A stretch of 6,449 nt of DNA from JBFWWW01 sp050245975. Lineage in GTDB: Bacteria; Pseudomonadota; Alphaproteobacteria; Rhizobiales; Hyphomicrobiaceae. Below, piece after piece: positions 1 to 5,896 of the stretch; position 1 is the first letter of the stretch, and the number at the start of each line of letters is the position of its first letter. The position numbers and the translations under genes are program-made. The stretch is taken from contig JBFWWW010000202.1 of NCBI GenBank assembly GCA_050245975.1, forward strand, positions 1-6,449, in the 5' to 3' direction. The notes below the pieces were generated by a model. That model searched no databases. It was not told where the DNA came from and saw nothing but the letters and a program-made list of their open reading frames with translations.

Positions 1-449
1 CCGAGCGTGATCACGCATTCGAGGCCCGGCCCCTCGACGACGCCGAGGCCCTGCACCGCCGCATCGTTCAGCATGCGCACCGGACGCCGGAAGCGCTTGG
101 CCATCGCGTCCGCGAACGCGAAGCCCGCCCAGCGCTCCGTGCCGAGATTGGGGGCCGTCGACACCACCCCCGCCCGCACGACGCCGGGAAAGCCGATCGA
201 GATGCGGTTGTAGTCGGGCAGCCGGCGGACGAGGCCGGCGATCTCCGCGATGACCGCCTTGGGATCGGGCACTTTCGGCGTGATGGCCACCAGCCGCTCG
301 GCAGTCATCAGGCCTGTCGCGTCGAGCACCGAGGCCTTGATGCGGCTGCCGCCGATATCGACCGCCAGCGTGAAGGGCGCGCGCGGGCCGGAGGGCCCCG
401 CCACGCTGCTGTCTGCCTTGTCGCGGTGCTGCGTCTCCGTCGTGCTCAC
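1..449 (-). CDS. ROK-family sugar kinase, polyphosphate-glucokinase-like (partial, C-terminus outside window)
   Basis: The first 149 residues of a ROK-family kinase are visible. A 25-residue polar leader precedes the phosphate-binding motif LAVDIGGSRIK (about residues 28-38). Then come SIGFPGVV (84-91), a GVVSTAPNLG segment (94-103), and MLNDAAVQGLG (126-136), whose Asp129 is at the position of the ROK catalytic base. The PGVV..GVV.TA.N..W pattern resembles polyphosphate/ATP glucokinases (PPGK) more than sugar-specific NagC/XylR regulators, and no helix-turn-helix precedes the kinase fold. The likely reaction is glucose to glucose-6-phosphate in the cytoplasm; the phosphate donor (polyphosphate or ATP) cannot be decided from this half. 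The GTG start at 449-447 overlaps the otsA stop in a GTGA arrangement. A GGAGG ribosome-binding site (457-461) lies 7 bases upstream, inside the otsA coding region, so the gene is probably co-translated with otsA. The gene is open at the window edge. Confidence 0.88.
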   Translation of the reverse strand, partial: MSTTETQHRDKADSSVAGPSGPRAPFTLAVDIGGSRIKASVLDATGLMTAERLVAITPKVPDPKAVIAEIAGLVRRLPDYNRISIGFPGVVRAGVVSTAPNLGTERWAGFAFADAMAKRFRRPVRMLNDAAVQGLGVVEGPGLECVITL

Positions 450-1996
450 TGGCGCGCCTCCGGCTTCATCTTGCCTGGTCCGTCGCCGTCCTTGCGCTGC
501 TCGGAAGCGTTCCCGCCTCGCCCCGGCCCGTCACCGCCGGGAAAGGTGATCGTGCCCCCGGGCTCGCTCGCAGCAGCGGCAACCGACCTCAGCATATCCT
601 GCAACTCGCCCGCCGGCATCAGATCGGCCTTGGCATCGTGTGCCGCCTGCAGGGCGGCCAGCACGTCACGGCACCACATGAACGTATCGCGGCGGCGCAC
701 CGTGTCCATCAGCGACGCATGCCGCCGCCGGCGTTCGGCCCTGCCCATCCGCAGGGCGGTGGCGAGGCAATCCGCCATCTCCTCGGTGTTGTAGGGATTG
801 ACGATCAGCGCTTCGGTCAGCTCCTCGGCCGCGCCCGCGAACTGCGACAGGATCAGCACGCCGGGATCGTCCGGGTTCTGCGCGGCGACGTATTCCTTCG
901 CCACGAGGTTCATGCCGTCGCGCAACGGGGTCACCGAGCCGATTTTCGACGCGCGGTAGATATTGGCGAGCTGTGTGCGCGGCACGCTGCGGTGGATGTA
1001 GTGGATGGGAACCCAGTCGAGCTCGCCGTAGCGCCCGTTCATCGAGCCGGCCAGCGTTTCCAGCTCCAGCCGGATGTCCTCGTAGGCTTCCACGCTCTCG
1101 CGCGTCGGCGGCGCGATCTGCAGCAGAACGACGTCGCCGCAGTACTCGGGATACTTCTCGAGAAAGCGTCCGTAGGCCCTGAACTTCTGCGGCAGGCCCT
1201 TGGTGTAGTCGAGGCGGTCGACGCCGATGATGCGGCTCACCGTCGGCCGCCCGCCCTGGATGGGCGCCGAGACCGGAACGGCCTGCGCGAAATCGCGCAC
1301 GTCGATGCTGACGGGAAAACTTGCGATCGACATCACCTGGTCGAAGGCGCGGATGCGTCCGTCGGGAAGGATCTGCCCGTGCACCGACTGCTGCAGGAAC
1401 GACAGCAGGTTGGCGACATCGGCGCGCGTCTGCAGGCCGACGAGGTCATAGGCCGCCAGCGCCTGCGCCAGCTCCACGTGCTCGGGAATGGCGAGGAACG
1501 ACTGCGGCGGCGGGAACGGAATGTGCAGGAAGAAGCCGATCGGGTTCCGCACGCCCAGCGCCCGCAGCTCGGCCGCGAACGGCAGGAAATGATAGTCGTG
1601 CACCCAGATGGTGTCGTCGGGTCTGAGCAGCGGCTTCAGCGCGTGCGCCAGCCGGCGGTTGACCTGCATGTAGCTGGAATAGTACCCGCCGCCGATGCGG
1701 GCCAGGTCGAGCCGGTTGTGAAAAACCGGCCAGAGCACGGAATTGGCATAGCCGAGGTAGTAGCCGTCGTACTCCGATTGCAGCAGCGGCGACGTCGCCG
1801 TCACCATGCCCTCGTGCTTCTGAACCTCCGCTTCCGCCGGCAGGTCCGCTTCCTCGCCGACCGTGCGGCCATTCCAGCCGAACCACAGGCCGTCGTGCTC
1901 GCGCAGCACGTCGGCGAGCGCCACCGCGACGCCGCCGGCCTGCGCGGCTGCCGCCGGATCGAGCACGCGATTGGAGACGAGGACGACGCGGTTCAT
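446..1996 (-). CDS. otsA: alpha,alpha-trehalose-6-phosphate synthase (GT20)
   Basis: This retaining GT20 glycosyltransferase joins UDP-glucose (or another NDP-glucose) to glucose-6-phosphate to make trehalose-6-phosphate in the cytoplasm. With the ATG at 1996 the protein has 516 residues. Family landmarks appear in order: VSNRV (Arg10), QAGGVAV (Gly21-Gly22), WFGWNG (38-43), YYLGYANSVLWP (Tyr80, Trp89), WVHDYH (Asp134), FLHIPFP (His158), GVDRLDYTKG (Arg261, Lys266) and RDGMNLVAKEY (Asp360, Glu368). These match the glucose-6-phosphate and nucleotide-sugar contacts known for E. coli OtsA. An in-frame GTG at 2044 would add 16 residues. The ATG at 1996 is preferred because OtsA proteins begin just before the VSNR strand and GGAG precedes it closely (bases 2000-2003), while the GTG has a poorer site. 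The catalytic fold ends near residue 455. A Gly/Asp-rich tail of about 50 residues follows, absent from the 474-residue E. coli enzyme. A putative EcfG promoter lies upstream, and the ROK kinase start overlaps the stop. Confidence 0.96.
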   Translation of the reverse strand: MNRVVLVSNRVLDPAAAAQAGGVAVALADVLREHDGLWFGWNGRTVGEEADLPAEAEVQKHEGMVTATSPLLQSEYDGYYLGYANSVLWPVFHNRLDLARIGGGYYSSYMQVNRRLAHALKPLLRPDDTIWVHDYHFLPFAAELRALGVRNPIGFFLHIPFPPPQSFLAIPEHVELAQALAAYDLVGLQTRADVANLLSFLQQSVHGQILPDGRIRAFDQVMSIASFPVSIDVRDFAQAVPVSAPIQGGRPTVSRIIGVDRLDYTKGLPQKFRAYGRFLEKYPEYCGDVVLLQIAPPTRESVEAYEDIRLELETLAGSMNGRYGELDWVPIHYIHRSVPRTQLANIYRASKIGSVTPLRDGMNLVAKEYVAAQNPDDPGVLILSQFAGAAEELTEALIVNPYNTEEMADCLATALRMGRAERRRRHASLMDTVRRRDTFMWCRDVLAALQAAHDAKADLMPAGELQDMLRSVAAAASEPGGTITFPGGDGPGRGGNASEQRKDGDGPGKMKPEARQ

Positions 1997-2131
1997 CTGC
2001 TCCGCCCACCGTTGCCAGACCTGGGTATCGCTGGTCGTATGCACTGCTGCCCGCCGACCGGGGCAGGCTTCTCACCTATGCCTTTCGGACAATGGATTTC
2101 TCTGTCTCCTTCAAATCCCCAACTGAATCAA

Positions 2132-2156
2132 AACCCCACCGGCGCGGCGAAGTTCC
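2132..2156 (-). promoter_or_regulatory. putative EcfG (general stress sigma) promoter for otsA
   Basis: Read on the minus strand, GGAAC (2156-2152) is followed by exactly 16 bases and then GGTT (2135-2132). This matches the alphaproteobacterial EcfG consensus GGAAC-N16/17-cGTT at all but the weakly conserved first base of the -10. Transcription would begin near 2125, giving a leader of about 130 bases to the ATG at 1996. Trehalose synthesis genes are known EcfG targets in several Alphaproteobacteria, which supports the call. No start-site data are available. Confidence 0.66.
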
Positions 2157-2163
2157 CTTCGCC
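2146..2163 (-). other. perfect 7-bp hairpin over the otsA -35 box
   Basis: GGCGAAG and CTTCGCC form a perfect 7-base stem around a GGAA loop on the minus strand (a GNRA-type tetraloop in RNA). It begins 71 bases downstream of the GH15 stop. No T-run follows, so it is not a classical intrinsic terminator. In read-through RNA from GH15 it would fold. In DNA it places an inverted repeat on the -35 element of the putative otsA promoter. Its role is unknown. Confidence 0.5.
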
Positions 2164-2234
2164 TCCAGGTTGCAGATCGCATTTGGGTTTATCTCAGGAC
2201 TTAATACCCCGTGCCGGCCGGACCGTCCACGCTT

Positions 2235-4040
2235 TCAGGTCCAGGCTTCCTCCCAGTGGCGCGAGAGCACCATGCCCGAGTTGATGATCCCGGCCATCGA
2301 GTAGGTCTGCGGCAGGTTGCCCCAAAGCTCGCCGGTCACGGGATGAATGTCCTCGCTCAGGATGCCGTAGGCGTTGCGCCGGCCCAGCACGTCCTGGAAC
2401 AGCTCGCGCGCCTCGTCCTTCCGGCCGATCATCGCCAGCGCATCCATGTACCAGAACTGACAGACGAGGAACGCCGTCTCCGGCGCGCCGAAATCATCCT
2501 CCGCCGTGTAGCGCATGATGAATCCGTTGCGGTTGAGCTCGCGCCCCACCGTCGCGCAGGTGGCGATGAAGCGCTCGTCGTTGGCCGGCAGCAAGCCCAG
2601 CTCGGGCAGCAGCAGCGCGCTGGCGTCGAGGTCGTCATGGTCGAGCGCGCCGACGATGGCCCGGCGCTTGGGATTCCAGGCCCGGTCGAGGATCGTCCGG
2701 CGCAGCTTGTCGGCCTCCTGCCGCCAGTAGCCGGCCCGGTCGGCGATGCCGAGCATCGCCGCGATGCGCGCCAGCCGGTCGCACGCCACCCAGCACATGG
2801 TGGCCGAATGCGTGTGGATGCGCTTGCGGCCGCGATACTCCCAGAGACCGGAATCCGGCTCCAGCGCCAGCTTGCGCGCCTGGTGGCCGAGAGGCTCGAG
2901 GCGCCGGAACAGGTCCTCGTCGCCCAGCAGCGGCAGGCGCTCGTCGACGAACATCTGCGAGGCGCCGAGGATCACGCTGCCATAGGCGTCGTGCTGCGGC
3001 TGCACCGCAGCGTCGTTGCCGATGCGCACGGGCCCGATGCCCCGGAAGCCCTTGAGGTCGGCCGCCACGCGTTCGTCCAGCGGCTCGTCATGGATGATGC
3101 CGTACACCGGACGCAGCGGCCGCTCGCCCTCGACGGCGATGTTCGTGATGTAGTGGATGTAGGATTCCATCGTCTGCGTCGCGCCGAGGCGGTTCAGGGC
3201 GCGGACGACGAAATACGCATCACGCAGCCAGCAGAAGCGATAGTCCCAGTTGCGCTGCGTGCCGGGCGCCTCCGGGATCGACGTCGTGTGCGCGGCGACG
3301 ATGGCGCCCGTCTCGTCGAAGCTGCACAGCTTGAGCGTGATCGCGGCGCGGATGATCTGCAGCTGCCAGTCGAGCGGGATGCCGAGGCCGCGAACCCAGC
3401 CGAGCCAGTTCTCGCGCGTGCGTTCGAGATACTCGCGCGCCACGACGTCGACCGCCGCCTCGAACGGCTCGTCGGGTCCCAGCACCAGCGTCACCGGCCG
3501 CGCGAGGGCAAACGGCGTCTCCTGCGCGATGTAGGACAGCGCCCCGTCCGTCGTCAGGCGCAGCGCTTCAGGGCCGCCGCTGTAGCGGATGTGGTTCGAG
3601 CCCAGCGCGCGCGCCGTGCACGGCACGCCATAGTTGAACGTCGGCCGCACGCGGATGGCGATGCGCGGCAGCCCCTTCAGCGGCTCGATGCGGCGGAAGA
3701 TCTGCGGCGGATGGAACATGCGCTCGAAGCGCAGGAAGCGCGGCGCGAAATCGGTGATGCGCACCGCGTTGCCGTGCGCGTCCTCGTGGACCGTCTCGAC
3801 GATGGCGGTATTGCGGATGTAGGTCGACCGCGTGGAGACGTGGTTCTCCATCACGACGTCGCAGAACCCCTTCTCCTCGTCGCCCGACAGCAGCCGCGAG
3901 AAGACCGGGTCGGCATCGAAGCGCGGAAAGCACCACCAGATGATGCGTCCGCCCTGCAGCAGCGCCGCGATACGGCCGTTGCCGATCAGCGCCAGGTCGA
4001 GCGGACCCGCCTTGCGCCCGTTGATATGCCCGCAATCCAT
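2235..4040 (-). CDS. glycoside hydrolase family 15 protein (trehalase/glucoamylase type)
   Basis: This 601-residue inverting exo-glucosidase releases glucose from alpha-glucosides; trehalose or alpha-1,4-glucan ends are the likely substrates. An N-terminal trehalase-like beta-sandwich (about residues 10-220) contains LALIGNGRIAAL and IIWWCFPRFDADPVF (33-47). The (alpha/alpha)6 barrel follows, with RNWDYRFCWLRDA (263-275), SGLWEYRG (397-404, Glu401 as likely catalytic acid), THSATMCWVACDRL (410-423), FWYMDAL (529-535) and ILSEDIHPVTGELWGNLPQTYS (560-581, Glu563 as likely base). No signal peptide is seen, so it is probably cytoplasmic. The ATG at 4040 has GAGGGG six bases upstream and begins just before the conserved fold. 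The frame stays open upstream to 4223, but that extension is Arg/Pro/Gly-rich and looks non-coding. The length is normal for the bacterial family, and both catalytic segments are intact. Its place next to otsA suggests a trehalase or a glycogen-linked glucosidase; sequence motifs alone do not settle which. Confidence 0.93.
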   Translation of the reverse strand: MDCGHINGRKAGPLDLALIGNGRIAALLQGGRIIWWCFPRFDADPVFSRLLSGDEEKGFCDVVMENHVSTRSTYIRNTAIVETVHEDAHGNAVRITDFAPRFLRFERMFHPPQIFRRIEPLKGLPRIAIRVRPTFNYGVPCTARALGSNHIRYSGGPEALRLTTDGALSYIAQETPFALARPVTLVLGPDEPFEAAVDVVAREYLERTRENWLGWVRGLGIPLDWQLQIIRAAITLKLCSFDETGAIVAAHTTSIPEAPGTQRNWDYRFCWLRDAYFVVRALNRLGATQTMESYIHYITNIAVEGERPLRPVYGIIHDEPLDERVAADLKGFRGIGPVRIGNDAAVQPQHDAYGSVILGASQMFVDERLPLLGDEDLFRRLEPLGHQARKLALEPDSGLWEYRGRKRIHTHSATMCWVACDRLARIAAMLGIADRAGYWRQEADKLRRTILDRAWNPKRRAIVGALDHDDLDASALLLPELGLLPANDERFIATCATVGRELNRNGFIMRYTAEDDFGAPETAFLVCQFWYMDALAMIGRKDEARELFQDVLGRRNAYGILSEDIHPVTGELWGNLPQTYSMAGIINSGMVLSRHWEEAWT

Positions 4041-4143
4041 GAAAATCCCCTCGAAGGCCGCGCGTGCGCGCCCGCTGACGGTCCCGCTAGGGCCCGGAAG
4101 CGGCAATACCGTGGCACACGCCGCCGCGACAGGCACCCCACCC

Positions 4144-4160
4144 CGCGACAGGTTGTCGTG
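4144..4160. other. small hairpin in the GH15 upstream gap
   Basis: CGACA-GGT-TGTCG forms a 5-bp perfect stem, extended by one G-T and one C-G pair to 7 bp with a 3-base loop. It is in the 184-base gap upstream of the GH15 gene. The string CCGCGACAGG, which includes its left arm, also occurs 19 bases earlier (4124-4133 and 4143-4152). It could be an operator half-site or chance in GC-rich DNA. No convincing promoter for GH15 is visible in the gap. Confidence 0.25.
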
Positions 4161-4185
4161 CCTCCCGTCCCGGGCTGGCCCGCCG

Positions 4186-4204
4186 CCGGCCCGACACGGG
4201 CCGG
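4186..4204 (-). terminator. possible GC-rich terminator hairpin after the 162-residue gene
   Basis: CCGGCCC and GGGCCGG form a perfect 7-bp all-GC stem with a 5-base loop, about 20 bases past the stop of the minus-strand membrane-protein gene. No T-run follows on the minus strand, so it is at best an atypical terminator. The position is right for one, and it would separate that gene from GH15. Confidence 0.35.
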
Positions 4205-4224
4205 GTGCCCGCCGCTCCCGCACG

Positions 4225-4713
4225 TTATGCGCTTTTGCCCGTCCCCGTGACGGCCTGCAGCAGCGACTTGGCCTTTTCGAACATCGGCGAGCCCGTGATG
4301 TCGCGGGTGTCGAGGCCCGCCAGCGAATTCATCAGCGTTTCGACGCGAGCCGCCAGCGGGCGCGTCTCGACGGCGATGCTGCGGCGGATCGAACGCGCCA
4401 TGTCGTCATAGTCGTAGTTGCGCGGATCGAGCTGCTGCCACCGGGATCTGGCCGCCGAGCGCGCCGGGATCACCGCCAGCGCCAGCAGGGCGCCGGCGGC
4501 ACCGGCGACAGCCAGGCTCGTCCACGGCCGCTCCTCGATGCTTCCGCGCACCAGCCCGACCCCCTCCGCGCCGCGCTTGCGGGCGATGTCGGCCACGCTG
4601 GCGGCGATATCCTCGACCTCGGCGCGCAGCGCGGCGAGCCGGTCTCCATCACCCTGCCCGCCGGGCGCGTCGCGCTGCGGCAGAGGGGTGACCCGTAGGT
4701 TGTCCTGCGACAT
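4225..4713 (-). CDS. small single-pass membrane protein, DUF883-like anchor with C-terminal extension
   Basis: This is a 162-residue protein of no firmly recognised family. Residues 1-24 are polar and Gly/Asp-rich. Residues 25-62 (RLAALRAEVEDIAASVADIA and on) look like an amphipathic or coiled-coil helix. Residues 63-83 (PWTSLAVAGAAGALLALAVIP) form one Gly/Ala-rich membrane helix, followed by basic residues (ARSAARSRW). About 70 mostly soluble residues complete the protein, including DPRNYDYDDMARSIRRSI. The helix-then-PW-Gly/Ala membrane segment is like the ElaB/YqjD/DUF883 anchor, but here it is internal rather than C-terminal. The ATG at 4713 has AAGGA about 7 bases upstream. The frame could extend to 4866, but that would run through the divergent promoter region and the extra residues look non-coding. 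It is transcribed away from the DUF883-like cluster, with which it likely shares stress control. Confidence 0.8.
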   Translation of the reverse strand: MSQDNLRVTPLPQRDAPGGQGDGDRLAALRAEVEDIAASVADIARKRGAEGVGLVRGSIEERPWTSLAVAGAAGALLALAVIPARSAARSRWQQLDPRNYDYDDMARSIRRSIAVETRPLAARVETLMNSLAGLDTRDITGSPMFEKAKSLLQAVTGTGKSA

Positions 4714-4766
4714 GTCGATGTCCTTTGTCTGTGCTGCGCGGGGACGCGCTGAGCTGGCTTCAGGAA

Positions 4767-4791
4767 AATCGCTCCGCGCGCAGAAAGTTCC
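4767..4791 (-). promoter_or_regulatory. weak EcfG-like promoter facing the 162-residue gene
   Basis: On the minus strand a perfect GGAAC -35 (4791-4787) is followed after 16 bases by GATT (4770-4767), which matches only the last two bases of the cGTT -10. A start near 4760 would give a leader of about 45 bases to the ATG at 4713. The perfect -35 and the symmetry with the neighbouring rightward promoter support it; the poor -10 weakens it. Confidence 0.4.
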
Positions 4792-4799
4792 GCCGCCTG

Positions 4800-4824
4800 G
4801 GAACCTTTTACCGGCACGTCCGTT
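4800..4824 (+). promoter_or_regulatory. putative EcfG (general stress sigma) promoter for the rightward cluster
   Basis: GGAAC (4800-4804), 16 bases, then CGTT (4821-4824) is an exact match to the EcfG consensus with a permitted spacer. Transcription would begin near 4832, about 40 bases before the ATG at 4873. No EcfG-type site is seen in the later gaps of the cluster, so this is likely the main stress promoter for 4873 onward. Confidence 0.75.
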
Positions 4825-4872
4825 TTTCCCGCGACTTCGAGTGGCATATCTCCAGCAAAGGATCATTGCGCT

Positions 4873-5160
4873 ATGGCAGCAACAAACCCTGGTCCGGGCT
4901 CCGGCACCGGCGCGCCGCGGGACACGCGCGCGGGTGACGTGCAGGACAATTTCGAGGCCATCAAGGCCGACGTCGCGAAGCTTGCCGAGTCCGTCAAGAA
5001 GCTCGCCTCCGACCAGTTCGGCACCGCCGTCGGCGACGCCCAGGACAAGATGCAGGAGAAGGTCGGCGATCTCGAACGCGCCGTGCGACGCAATCCCACC
5101 CAGGCCGCCCTGATCGCCGCCGGCGTCGGATTTGTCGTCGGCCTGATCATGCTGCGCTGA
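4873..5160 (+). CDS. DUF883 family (ElaB/YqjD-like) tail-anchored membrane protein
   Basis: The protein has 95 residues with the layout of the ElaB/YqjD/DUF883 family. A disordered Gly/Pro-rich N-terminus (1-20) is followed by a charged amphipathic helix (about 22-70, rich in Lys, Asp, Glu, Ala) and then RRNPTQAALIAAGVGFVVGL (72-91), a single C-terminal membrane helix ending in Arg. E. coli ElaB and YqjD are inner-membrane proteins raised in stationary phase and reported to bind ribosomes; whether this protein does so is not shown by sequence. AAAGGA at 4857-4862 lies 10 bases before the ATG. It is the first gene of the rightward cluster, about 40 bases after the predicted EcfG start. Its last codons and stop are partly duplicated just downstream. 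Confidence 0.9.
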   Translation: MAATNPGPGSGTGAPRDTRAGDVQDNFEAIKADVAKLAESVKKLASDQFGTAVGDAQDKMQEKVGDLERAVRRNPTQAALIAAGVGFVVGLIMLR

Positions 5161-5177
5161 ACATCATGCTGCGCTGA
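5146..5177 (+). repeat. 15-bp tandem duplication spanning the stop of the first DUF883-like gene
   Basis: ATCATGCTGCGCTGA occurs at 5146-5160 and again at 5163-5177, with period 17. The first copy encodes the last codons and TGA of the 95-residue gene; the second lies untranslated just after it. It looks like a replication-slippage duplication. Confidence 0.85.
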
Positions 5178-5212
5178 GCGGCCGGACATCACAGACAAGC
5201 GAGGAGACCATC

Positions 5213-5446
5213 ATGGCAACTTACGAACAGGACAAGGCATCGGATGCGGCACGCGCCGCGCGCGAGGAGATTTCGCGCGTCGCCGGCAAAGCGTCGGAAA
5301 AGCTCGATGCGGCCGTCGACAGCGCCAAGAGCATCGCATCCGAGAACATCGACAAGGTTGAAGCCGCCATCCGCCGCAATCCGCTTGCGGCCGCCGGCAT
5401 CGCCGCCGGGATCGGGTTCTTCCTCGCCGTCATCGCGCGGCGCTAG
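5213..5446 (+). CDS. DUF883 family (ElaB/YqjD-like) tail-anchored membrane protein, short paralogue
   Basis: The protein has 77 residues. A charged, Ala-rich amphipathic helix (about 5-50) runs into AAIRRNPLAAAGIAAGIGFF (51-70) and ends in LAVIARR. The RRNP junction followed by a Gly/Ala membrane helix with a GxGF element closely parallels the 95-residue protein upstream, so the two look like paralogues. The N-terminal disordered stretch of that neighbour is missing here. GAGGAG (5201-5206) lies 6 bases before the ATG, a strong ribosome-binding site. The gene starts 52 bases after the previous stop and has no obvious promoter of its own, so it is probably co-transcribed. The likely role is a membrane-bound stress protein; the molecular function is unknown. 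Confidence 0.88.
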   Translation: MATYEQDKASDAARAAREEISRVAGKASEKLDAAVDSAKSIASENIDKVEAAIRRNPLAAAGIAAGIGFFLAVIARR

Positions 5447-5471
5447 TCGCCCGCAGGGGGAGGAATAGCCG

Positions 5472-5879
5472 ATGCTCGGTCAACTGCTCGCCTATGCTGC
5501 CAGCCGCGCCACCAGCGACGCCGTCGAAGGCATTTCGCGGCGCATCGTGTGGTCGGTCGCGGGCGGGGTGGTTCTTGTCCTGGGTCTCGTGTTCGGCGTC
5601 ATCGCGCTGTTCATGTACCTGCAGGCCCGGATGACGCCGATCGAGGCGGCTATGGCCATCGCCGCGGGCTGCGTCATCGTCGCGCTGGTGTGCTTTTCCA
5701 TCCCCGGCATCGTCAACGCCATCGCGCGCGCCCGCCACCGGCAGCAGGACGCCGTCACGGAAACCGTGGCGGCGGTACAGGAGGAAACGCGCGAGGCGGT
5801 CGACTATTTCGGCCCGCTCAAGGTCATGGCGTCCGCCTTCATGGTCGGGTTCGGGGCCGCACGCCAGCTCCGCCGATAG
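5472..5879 (+). CDS. YqjE/phage-holin-3_6-like two-helix membrane protein
   Basis: The 135-residue protein has a short N-terminal amphipathic stretch (1-24). Two strong membrane helices follow (about 26-50, IVWSVAGGVVLVLGLVFGVI and on; and about 58-82, ending FSIPGIV), joined by a short loop, QARMTPIE. A charged segment (85-110) leads to a final semi-hydrophobic stretch, GPLKVMASAFMVGFGAARQL (114-133), ending RR. Length and paired helices match the YqjE or holin 3_6 superfamily. In E. coli yqjE follows yqjD, and here the gene follows two YqjD-like genes. Such proteins are not lysis holins when found outside prophage; nothing phage-related is visible around it. The C-terminal stretch resembles the DUF883 anchor, with a VGFGAARQ motif. 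GGGGGAGGA at 5456-5463 lies 8 bases before the ATG, and the gap from the previous stop is 25 bases. Confidence 0.72.
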   Translation: MLGQLLAYAASRATSDAVEGISRRIVWSVAGGVVLVLGLVFGVIALFMYLQARMTPIEAAMAIAAGCVIVALVCFSIPGIVNAIARARHRQQDAVTETVAAVQEETREAVDYFGPLKVMASAFMVGFGAARQLRR

Positions 5880-5896
5880 GACATCGCCGTCATCGG

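Noticed and set aside
1997..2044. Longer otsA beginning at GTG 2044
   Set aside because: The extra 16 residues are not part of the OtsA fold, and the ATG at 1996 has a better-placed GGAG and begins right before the conserved VSNR strand. It remains possible.
1446..2075. Minus-strand open frame starting GTG at 2075, overlapping the otsA start in another frame
   Set aside because: AAAGG precedes the GTG, but the 209-residue product is Arg/Gly/Ala-rich with no motif, and it lies wholly over otsA codons that encode conserved residues.
638..2284. Plus-strand open frame of 548 codons opposite otsA
   Set aside because: It is exactly antisense to a complete OtsA with all catalytic motifs. Its composition (Arg, His, Val, Gln and Leu in excess) is typical of the reverse of GC-rich coding DNA, and it has no recognisable domain.
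2211..4250. Plus-strand open frame of 679 codons opposite the GH15 gene
   Set aside because: It is the antisense shadow of an intact GH15 enzyme, with a biased Arg/Ala/His/Asp composition and no family motif. Its length is explained by scarcity of stop codons in high-GC DNA.
5472..5879. Phage holin or prophage remnant
   Set aside because: The holin 3_6-like label reflects a superfamily that includes chromosomal YqjE. The neighbours are YqjD-like and there are no lysis, integrase or structural phage genes in the window.
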